From NCBI GenBank assembly GCA_002205965.3, contig NADL03000544.1:1-64000 (forward strand): a stretch of DNA of 64,000 nucleotides, given 5' to 3'. The first letter of the stretch is position 1; the number at the start of each line of letters is the position of its first letter. The notes beneath the pieces are model-generated. The model saw only the letters and a program-made list of their open reading frames with translations, did not search any database and was not told the origin of the DNA. Source of the DNA: Kappaphycus alvarezii (lineage: Eukaryota; Rhodophyta; Florideophyceae; Gigartinales; Solieriaceae). Made by a program: the position numbers and the translations under genes. This document shows, in pieces, positions 35,465 through 44,788 of this stretch.

Positions 35465-37060
35465 TGTTAAATTTTGTACTTCATTTCTCATTGTTGGCAG
35501 CCCGTTTCGAAATTAATACCGGAAAACGTGCAGATTTGCACAGAAAGCTCAAATCCAAAACAATTTTACAAAATATTTTTAAAAGCAGTAATATTTCTTG
35601 CTTGTAATTACCATATATCGCCGTGTCCAAGTTTTTCTGTGTCTTTACTTTAATGATGTATCAAATCTCTTCTTTATGGATGAAATCCCTCTTACTTAAA
35701 AGGATTTTACAATGAAAAATACAGCTAATGCGCAAAGATAGTTTACTGCTAATAAATTTTGAGTACTTTTTTCATTGAACAGAAAAATAAATATAGAAGT
35801 TGTTACCGGAAATAGCGTAAAAATACATAAAGAAATAACCCCTACTTCAAGTGTCTGAACGACAGATTCCCTGCAAAATTAAACTTCCCGAATGATTGAT
35901 AAAAGGCCCATATAAAAGTTGCGGGGTGAAGAATGCTCCTATGTCTAACGATATAGGACAACTTATGAGTATTATACCACCTTTGTTCTCCTACTGGCTT
36001 TGGAACCTCGATTTCGAAATAGATTTCAACGCCGATAAAATATGATTATTTGCGCACGTACACAAATACTATGTTCAGTGCTACATGATGCACGAAAGGA
36101 GACGACTAAAATAAAATAAATAGTTTGAATGATTTAAGGTCCAACTGTATGCAAAAGAAATTGAAAACATGTACTCAACAAAGAATTCCAGTTTTTTTTG
36201 GTAATCATACATTTGCTTCATTGAATACCTTATATTAAGAACTCTATGAAAGTTTGTGAGGGCTCGAAAAAAGAAAAGTTGTGGTTGTAGTGAATTGTAG
36301 TGATATTTTAATTGATTTGTTCGAATTGTTTGGTGATTTAAAGGGTTCATAGTGATTTCAATTCAGTTCAGCAACGATAGTGAATAGCAAGAAAGATCTT
36401 GAAAAGCCCTGCCATCACCTTGCAAATTTTTTTATTCCTGATCATCTATATAACGTTTTCTAGTTAATTTCTCGTGTCAACATGGATGAAATTTTATTTT
36501 CCCTAATGGAAACAGGTAGAGAGCGAAATGGTAAAAAGGAGCAAATGTTTCATAATTTGCGCTCACATTTTTACTCTGTACAAATAATTATATGTAAATA
36601 TCTTTTACATTGTTTTAACTCTCATTTCTATAGCCTCCACAGGACTTTAATTGTGTACTTGCTTAATGTATCGAGAGTAGTTTTCAAGGATTTTACTCTC
36701 CACATGTTTAGAGAATATGTTAATTGTTCTGTGGGCAGCTCTATTGGCTCTCAACTAGAGGAGATCAGGGAATTCATAAAAACAACGATAGTCTGATACT
36801 TGGACAGAACAGTGTATTTTACACGTACAGGTCGATGTATGAAAATAATAGTGAATCATGCCCTTGGGAATTTATTTCATATATTAGTCTTCCTTTTCCT
36901 TTGCAAGTTATCACTTACTTCTCCAAAAATTTCCCTATCTCAGAAATTAAATTATGCACATAAAGTTTTGTCCTATTTGGAAGCAAAATTTTAACATACT
37001 CTGTTTAGTATTTAACAAATATGGTGACCTAGGAATTTCCTTTGACAGGAAACTGTAAAA
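35465..37060. other. AT-rich sequence downstream of the protease
   Basis: It should hold the 3' UTR of the protease. A 104-codon frame beginning at an ATG at 36,482 (to 36,796) has no recognisable motif and may be chance in AT-rich DNA. Nothing else is supported. Confidence 0.45.
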
Positions 37061-39782
37061 AACGTCAGTAATTTTTAATTATTAGACCAGCTCTTAAAAA
37101 TGCATCCATAAACAGACCTTAAACTTCCATTTTGAAATCAATGGAATCGAAATTTATTGCACTTTGGGATAGAAGATACACGGAGAAAATTCATTCAATT
37201 CTCCTATTTATCTTCCAATAGATTTATTTTAGCTTAGCAGCTCAAATAATCCACCAAGAAGAGTATTTCACCGCAAAAGAGTAAAATGTTTCCCAAGAGT
37301 TGAAAGAAAATTGGTTTATTATTTGAATACTAAAAACAAATTTCACGAAAATATATTCCCTGATTCTGGCATTCATCTTTTGCAAAAACTGTTGCTATTC
37401 AAGAGATATTGAAAGGTTCCCATAAATAAGTTTTCTCTCTCTGCATGAAAGAAAACGAATAATTTTAGAAGCTCAAAATGGCCCCAATGTCTCTAATAAG
37501 TGAAATCTTTGAGACTTCTTTTTTCCGTAGAGATTATCACCTCTTAATTTTGAGCAAATTAAGAGAATATCTTATATAAAGGGACTTAGTATTGCTCTGA
37601 GACTAATGTGCTTCAAATTGGAATATTTGAGGCTTTCGAAACAGTTACTTTAAAAAAAAACCCAAAGCATGTCCCGTTCATAATTAAAACTATTTCGCTT
37701 AAATATTTTTACTCCTGTAGTATCTGTAATGACCGCAATTTTTATTTGAAGCATTTATTGAACCAAGTGTTTCTATGATTCCTTTTAAATGTACTTCTGT
37801 ATTCTTATTTCTGCTCTATTATGCATATCAATGGTTACTGTGTCGGTATAGTGCGAAAGTACTGAAAACTTGTCTTGCTTACGCATTCATAATATTGTAA
37901 ATAGAAATAGAGAAACTAGAAAAAGCACTCTGGTCGATATCGGGGGTAATTTTAAGAATAACTGAACAAGATACTATTTATACTCGAATATATTATATGT
38001 TAATCTCTAAATAATTTGCCTTCTGCGAATACTATTATCCAATCAACGTAACAGTTTAGAACATAAATATAGCATAAAGTGGGTCTGCAATCAAAATATC
38101 TTTGGAGAAAGCCGATATATACAAACATCAACTTTGCGTTTGAGATGTACTTGCTACGACACTAATCTCTCTGATGAGAACGTCTGTTTCATTTGGGGAC
38201 TTTTAGGTATTAATAATGCTTAAAGTGTTTTATTGCAATGCTCCAGATTTAAAATTCTTTTGAGTGCTTGGAAAAATTATACACGAAAGCATAGAATAGC
38301 TCAAATCTCACAACAAATTTATCTTTGTGGCAACTGCCGGAAAAATTTATTCAAAGCATTTTTTTTCCAATTTAGTACCGGTGTAAACCCGAAGGAAACC
38401 ATATCAAGATTGTATCAAATGGCAATCCAATTGCTGAATTTATATTTCTCGGAAACGTTTGACATGAGTTGTTTGAGATCAATACTTTCTTCTGAGCTGA
38501 AATCAAAAACTAAATATCCTTAAATACAAAACCCCACATAATTTTAGAATTTCAGTCTTAATTTTAACATTTTACATTGCAATCGGAATAAAAAACTTAT
38601 GAACGTCCTACTTGTTATTGGAACGATTTAATTACCGAAGATGCCACAGATACGTGAGCATAGCTCTTAAGAAATGGAATCGGTAGATCGTATCTCTAAA
38701 TAGGGTCAGTAAAATATTTGCTGACGTTTGTGAAGGAGCCTGATTTCAGTAAGCAATGCGATAAGCAAGCAATGGTTCCCTATCCTGCATATCGACGGGA
38801 AATAGGATAATGACAAATAAAATTGATATCAGGTCGTGTCATTTCATTCATCAATTATGTCAGTTAGTTGTTTCAAAAATAAAAAGTCAAAGATGGGAAA
38901 TGATGGACATAAAATTATCCATGCAGAACAAGTCAGGTACTTATTTACATATTTGCCCAATCGTAAATATTACGACATGGAATGTCTTTTTAGACATTTT
39001 AATTGTTCATTTGACGATAAATAAATGGCATTCCTGCGAGCAATAACATAATATGGTAAAATGAATATCATTAAATTATTTTTTTCATTTTATATATATA
39101 TAGAAAGATTAGTATTAATAATAATACATAATGATAAGTATAATAATTGTATTTGATTGATATCTAATGGGTAGTAAATTTACCTGTTAGCTATCAATTA
39201 GGTGCGCATTATCTTTGTGATGTTGGAAAACTAATAAAAATCCGAATAAACTTTGAATAGTTCATCAAATACAGACACAGACCGAGGAAATACTTGGGCT
39301 TAGTACCACAACCAACTGCAAAAATCCTTGAGCTTGCCACTGGCGAAAATTAAATATCGAGTTCACAGCAGTATTTGTGTAAAATTCGGAAACATGGAAA
39401 AATCAAAAGATTTTTATGTAGTGCTTAGCTCCAATACGAGAAAAGGATAAAGGAATACAACGGAAGTTTTTCTGTTTTCAAAGTAATCAATTTACAGTAA
39501 CTAAAGCTAATTAGACCACAAATTGGCAGCTACTCAAATCTTACACATAATTTGTAGCTTTCACCCGTACTACTGTTGTTTATTTTAGGGCTTTTATCTA
39601 TTCCTAATATAAATTTCATATTGATTGAAAAAATAAACACTGAAAGATATAAAAGCAGAAAAGACTAGTATTTCTATTTGATGGTATCAGTTTGTACCAA
39701 ACTGTGATCAATTCTAGAGGCTCGAGGAACAAAATAACGAAAAAGCGTTTCCAGGTGTCCAGATAGTTTTAGCAAAGGCAGT
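37061..39782 (+). repeat. 2.7-kb direct repeat, copy B
   Basis: Near-identical second copy of 27,312-30,034. Visible differences are C to T in GTTGCTATTC (near 37,396), one A lost in CTGCAAAAATCC (near 39,320), G to A in GAAAGATATA, and three or four changes within the last 60 bases. The very low divergence means a recent duplication or ongoing gene conversion. The sequences to the right of the two copies (30,035 on, 39,783 on) are unrelated. Confidence 0.95.
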
Positions 39783-40050
39783 CGAAAACCCAACTACCTG
39801 GTGTGTGGTCTCTTTAAGAGTCCATATTACTACATCCTCACCTGTTCTCCTAAAACGACGGGCGAAGAACTGGGTGATCTTCTGCATGGTTGGCTTTAGG
39901 AGGTATTCATTCGCATTGGTTGACACGTGGGCGGCGAGTCGAAGGCCATTGATAGGATGGGAAGGGAGATTTTTTGAAATTATCGCATGGGGCTGAAGTG
40001 ATGTCATGTATTTTGGTAAAGGGGTGATCGGGTGGGGATCGTTGGTACAG
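39783..40050 (-). pseudogene. Unrecognised coding-like fragment at the edge of repeat copy B
   Basis: On the minus strand about 90 codons stay open from near 40,050 and run into repeat copy B at 39,782. They include KYMTSLQPHAIISKNLPSHP and TQFFARRFRRTGEDVVIWTL. Base composition is more GC-rich than in the repeat. No family is recognised. The abrupt change at the repeat edge suggests that the duplication cut an older gene or element here. Confidence 0.35.
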
Positions 40051-40749
40051 TGAAAGGAGTGACCAGATTACGGCTTGTTGCTGCCGAGGCGAATATGAAT
40101 TTTGGTCGACATCGAATGGGTTTATCTAGTCCCAGAATCCACAAATAGTTAGGCCTAGTGCTGATAAAATAAGCTGAAATTGAACTTGAAGTTGTGCTTT
40201 ATCGATACATATACTGCTGGAAGCGGATTTGTGTGGTAAAATTATTGTTAGAAACGTTGAAAAAGATATTTGTAGTTTTACAGGCAAAACATCTGCAGAG
40301 GATATGGACCAAATCAATGCCCCGTATCAAGCTCGATTTATAGTGGATACTCATAGTAGAATATGGAAGGAAGGAAGAAGAATAAGCAAAGGTATTTCGC
40401 TACATCGGATAAAAACCAATGTAACATGAAAAAAAAGCAGGAGAATGCTTCTACACGGAAGGGATTTATGGAAAAAATGGACATCTTTATTTTCCCATAT
40501 CAGTGTCCTTGCCACAAGATACTAAGCGTGCCAACGAAGAAGTGAGAATGGTTTCCATTTTTCGAACAAATCCGCACTAGCGGGTTTCATATCACCGAGC
40601 CAACTTTTCGCTGAACTGAATACATTATTAATATTCGGAAAGTCACGGTTCTTTGAGATAACAAGAAGTTTATGTTGACAAAAACTCAAAGATACAGATA
40701 TATCGACCCAAACCCCTGATCTTCTGGATGAGCTGTCGATTTTTTTCGA

Positions 40750-41342
40750 TCATTACAGCAATAAGTTCTCCTCTTGACTTGTCCCTTTCTTTCTTTTTTC
40801 AAATGTCACTGCAGACAGCCATTATCATAACCGCATAAGGCTTATTGGATTGCGTCATCCCATCGCCTTTAAAAGTTTTTGCTTGAATATGCTCCTCCCT
40901 TACCATGCGCATGACTTCGAAGAGTGTAGCTGAAGTCTGCATTTGTACAGTAAGTTCCGCGCCGTAAAATCTACCAGTACGTAAGCGATCTTGAAGGTGG
41001 CTGTCAATATACTTACGAGCAAGGTCTTCACGACCATTGTTACAATCAGCTGATACATTTTAGCGTTGCTGTCGCCATAAAAGATTATCCGAACGACGGG
41101 AATACCTGTAAAATTAGGAAGTTTGTTGGTAGAACAAGGAATAGAAACTGAAAGGTAGGGGTAGAAAGAGGTGTGGAGGGGATAAGAGGAAGAGATATGG
41201 GATTTTGTTGAAAGTTCCTCTTTCGATTTAGGAAGCGATGTGCCGGAAATTTATGAGCAATGAAGGCTGTCATCGCCATTAATTGACGCGTATCATCTCT
41301 CTCTGTTTCCCTTGCGAGCTCGACTGCAACATGTCTGGGCAC
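40750..41342 (-). pseudogene. Unrecognised minus-strand coding remnant
   Basis: Reading from 41,342 down, one frame gives DDTRQLMAMTAFIAHKFPAH. After a pyrimidine-rich tract ending TTTTACAG comes GIPVVRIIFYGDSNAKMYQL, and after a frame change GREDLARKYIDSHLQDRLRT and VMRMVREEHIQAKTFKGDGM, ending near 40,800. The TTTTACAG could be a 3' splice site, but no good GT donor was found. No family is recognised. Old transposon or host gene remnant are both possible. Confidence 0.3.
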
Positions 41343-42236
41343 ATATGTTGAGATCGCAGGGATCTAAATGTGGCAGTAGAGGGGTAGGCGGCACCGGGGG
41401 GATAAGGTAAAGCGAGAATTTCTCAATTTGCAGAGTCTTTTCTATGAGCTGATTTGGTATCTGAAACTATTTTTTGGCCAATAGTTTTTGAGTTATTGAG
41501 TATTGCAAATCCCCAAAATTTGGGAAAATTTAGAAGCATTTTGTTTTCTCCATTTTTATATAATTGGAGTCGAGGAATCGAATGACCATTTTTTAATTTT
41601 TTCAAATATTTTACGTTCGTATTAATATTTTGCGTAAGATTCTATTTTACAGAAAGGGGGTTAACAACGTTTGGCGGTATTCATTATGAACATATCAGGA
41701 TTTTAATGTCCTGTAGATAACCGTTTGGTGACTATTTATTCCTATTATCTAGGTTCACAACTAAAGTACATGTAATAGAGGGCATTAGGGCCCGAAAATA
41801 CGTATTTATTTTTCTGGTGTTGCAGGACGTCTTTTACACGCTAGACGAGCTGGAAAAATTAGTTTTTATGAGTCGTGTTAAGTTTTGAAGATAGAGCAAA
41901 TTTACAGTTTCGGTGAAATACCCAAAAAAGGTTAGTGGATTAAAGATATTTATGTGGCACAATGGTATGCAAAAGGTCTGCTTGCTTTCAAAAAGTCCTT
42001 TCCCATGTTTAAGTAGATCTATTTGACTACTAGAACCAACGCCAGCCCTTACATTTACACTCTTTTCCCCAACCATGCCCTGAACACTTGCCTTCTCACA
42101 TACTAGTCTCTACCAGCTTGCCGATTACCCTTAATTAAGCCTTGCAAAAAGAAGGCAGAAATATGACAAGATTCCCACCAGATCCAACTACAAAAGGGCG
42201 CCACCACCTTGCCGGGATGACTTCGGCGACGACGAG

Positions 42237-42308
42237 ACCAATGTGCGTCTGACACATTGTCAGGGTATGTCAGTCGTGCCGACTACAATTCCGAAAGCGC
42301 TACTTACA
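42237..42308 (+). repeat. LTR fragment of the gypsy element 1 family
   Basis: ACCAATG then TGTCAGGGTATGTCAGTCGT and GCCGACTACAATTCCGAAAG match the 3' LTR at about 7594-7668 with few differences (GTCAGAGTATGTCACTCATG, GCCGACTACAATTCTGAAAG). Similarity fades on both sides, so this is a small internal piece of an LTR. Confidence 0.7.
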
Positions 42309-42498
42309 GATCATCTACCACTAATCGATGGGACGAAATGGAATAGTTTCCGAAGAAAACATATCGTTCTTGTATCTAAACGTTATTCGAAGCGTGTATT
42401 CGTTTCTAAAAGTATCTTTAGGCACACAGAGGCTGTGATTTAACTACTGACACTGAATATAGATAAGTCACATATACTTTTGGGAACCTTACATTTCC

Positions 42499-42714
42499 AT
42501 GCCGCAGAACGTAAGTTCTGCTGAAGGCCAAGATTCTCCCGAGACCTTCATAATGATTCGAGGAGGACTATCCAGTTATCGAAGCAGATCATCAGGAAGG
42601 ATAACCCATCATGAGCGAGAGGAAATATTATCTCCAATCCTGCCCAGTCTCCGAGGGAGAACCTATGGCCCCTTAATTATTGGATGGTTACCAGTTAGAC
42701 GTTGGCTTCGGTAG
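42499..42714 (+). CDS. Small open reading frame, unknown
   Basis: The ATG at 42,499 opens 71 codons with an Arg/Ser-rich middle (SSYRSRSSGRITHHEREEIL) and a hydrophobic end. No motif is recognised, and it starts about 190 bp after an LTR scrap. Chance ORF is quite possible. Confidence 0.2.
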   Translation: MPQNVSSAEGQDSPETFIMIRGGLSSYRSRSSGRITHHEREEILSPILPSLRGRTYGPLIIGWLPVRRWLR

Positions 42715-43044
42715 ATAAAGTAAGTCCCTGTACAAGCTGAGGTAATTTCCTGCTTCTCGATCAGTATATGCATGTACTTCCAATGCATTCACGGGGCGCA
42801 CTTTACCCGTGAAGACTCGATTCTTATGTTGCAAACTTTTTTCTCCTTTAGATAATCCTTTTGGACTCGTTACCAGAGGAGTTCGCGTACTACATCTATT
42901 ATCATACGTTTCGAAGATTTGGATAATTAAACCAAGAGGGGCTCATTAGAGAACACTATAAAACTATACGTATTATCTTTGAAACCCTTGCTTAAGGAAA
43001 AGAGCCGGTAATCGCACGTACAGACTCTCCTGCCGACTCGGAAA

Positions 43045-43385
43045 TTAGCTACTGACATATCTTTTCAGCCAATCATGCACTATCAGTAAGGAATGGCTAG
43101 AGCTACCAGAAGGACACCAAGAAAAATAAAGACGAAACGGATCATTCGATCTAAGTGCAGGGGGGGTGTCAGGTGGGCGCAACACGGGACAAAAAGAATT
43201 TTCGTCGTCGTCATCTACTGACTTTTGATATCCTGTAGTACATTCTCTTGTACAAATTTGCTTGTATTTCTGGTCCTTCCTCGCCCTCTTTAACTCTAAA
43301 CACCTTCCCAGGGAGGATATCTCTCCTTCCTTACCCTTGCTTATACTTTCTGCGATCCTTTCCAAATTCACTGCAATTTTCTCTA
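43045..43385 (-). CDS. Unrecognised open frame, minus strand
   Basis: A frame of about 112 codons without an ATG begins KYIEKIAVNLERIAESISKG and continues with a Lys/Arg-rich stretch and a DDDDEN patch before a Pro-rich part. It could be an exon of a DNA-binding or transposon protein, but there is no clear domain. The upstream side is pyrimidine-rich on the plus strand. Confidence 0.25.
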
Positions 43386-43647
43386 TATATTTTTATACTG
43401 TATGTAAGCCCCTAAATCCATCCTAACTCGAGTTCTTTCCGCCTTTTTAGCTTACAATCTTCTTCAAATTCTCTCTCTCTGTGCACAAAACCTCGAAAAT
43501 ACGCAAAAACGAATTCCGTTTCATATTCTTTAATCTATTTCAATTATACAGAAAGTAGCCTCTCCTGCCTATACAACCCCTTTCAACCCGATCCAGAAGC
43601 CCCTCTAACATTTCCAGTCCTATATCACTCCCCCAGACAAAATCACC

Positions 43648-43824
43648 ATGGCCAACGTTTGCCCTCCCCAGTCCATTTCAAGTATCCACCACCCTCTTTC
43701 CGTTAACTCCGCTTCCCTGCTCCCTCTTGGTCCCACAGAGGGGGACTACTACCTCCGTCGCAAAACGAAGAAGTATAGAATTAATCCGAAGGCTCTTCAA
43801 CGAAGACAAGGAGGAGGAGGTTGA
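43648..43824 (+). CDS. Small ORF with strong translation-start context
   Basis: AATCACCATGG is an excellent eukaryotic start context. The 58 codons (MANVCPPQSISSIHHPLSVN..., ending in a basic KTKKYR stretch) stop at a TGA at 43,822-43,824. In the next frame an acidic stretch (EEEVEK, INEEEEYAGDLFE, DSDEEVR) continues for about 130 bases with in-frame stops. This may be the 5' end of a broken gene whose remainder was lost next to the TAGTA repeats. Confidence 0.3.
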   Translation: MANVCPPQSISSIHHPLSVNSASLLPLGPTEGDYYLRRKTKKYRINPKALQRRQGGGG

Positions 43825-44041
43825 GAAATAGATTAATGAGGAGGAGGAATACGCTGGGGATTTGTTTGAGTAGGGGGTGGCCCCGTAGTTGGTTTATGAA
43901 GCTCAAGATTCGGACGAGGAGGTTCGGTAAGAAGCTTCAGACGAAGAGAGGGTGTGCTGATCTCTATTTTTTGATGTTGGATGACTGCTGTGCGTGTCTT
44001 TTCAGAGGGGACTGTCGAAGTAATGTTGCCTTTGCGTCTGA

Positions 44042-44448
44042 AAATCAGTATCTAGTATATAGTAAGTACTAACGAAACCTACTAGTGCTACCTACTATCT
44101 AGTGGGTACTTCTGGTAGGACTACTCACTATCTAGTAGGTACTAAAGTAGGTTATATATCTACTAGATACTAAGTACTATCTACTATGTAGGAGGTACTA
44201 TCTAGTAGGTACTAAAGTAGGTTGTATTCCTACTACATACTACCTATTATCTAGTAGATACTAGTTACTAAATATTAGGTAATATTTAGTAGGTACTAAA
44301 ATAACCTACTAAAACTTCCTACTATTATCTCGTAACTGAGTACCAGTATCTAATATGTAGTATGTAGTCGGTAATACTATTTATTTAGTATCTTGTAAGT
44401 ACCTACTAGTATCAAGTGTCTAATCCTCATGGCGTTGGCCTCATATGA
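44042..44448. repeat. TAGTA-type degenerate repeat array, left block
   Basis: Dense runs of TAGTA, ACTAGT, GGTACTA and their complements. A ~27-bp unit containing TCTAGTAGGTACTAAAGTAG occurs twice, 70 bp apart (near 44,131 and 44,201). The motif is its own near-complement, so the array is rich in short palindromes. A similar block lies at 47,420-48,010, on the other side of the piggyBac element. Confidence 0.75.
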
Positions 44449-44490
44449 TTAGTAGATACGTACGGGGCGGGACCCGTACGTATCTACTAA
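44449..44490. repeat. Perfect 18-bp inverted repeat (hairpin)
   Basis: TTAGTAGATACGTACGGG (44,449-44,466) is followed by a 6-base loop and its exact complement CCCGTACGTATCTACTAA (44,473-44,490). The TTAGTAG ends resemble the surrounding TAGTA repeats, while the GC-rich centre does not. Confidence 0.9.
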
Positions 44491-44788
44491 GAAAATTCTA
44501 AGCCCCTAGAATTACAGTAAAAGAGGTGCTCAGTGGCTTCAGCTCTACACTATTTCAGCTAAAGCATTCAACTACAACACAAAATGTGGCAAATTGGCAA
44601 TATAATCAACGGTTACATAGATTAAAAAAATATTTCGTACCCTGACTAGCGCTAAAATTACCAAAACGCTTGTTTTAATCAACCTCCGCTACCGTTGAAA
44701 CTATAGGTTAGCGAAAAAACCACAGAAAAAGAACATTATCAATATCATATGATGACAATGGTCCTATCTTAGGTATTACTAGGTACCT

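Noticed and set aside
27312..39782. The 2.7-kb direct repeats as long terminal repeats of one giant element
   Set aside because: No TG...CA ends, polypurine tract, primer-binding site or pol sequence lies between them. The interior holds two ordinary secreted-protein genes.
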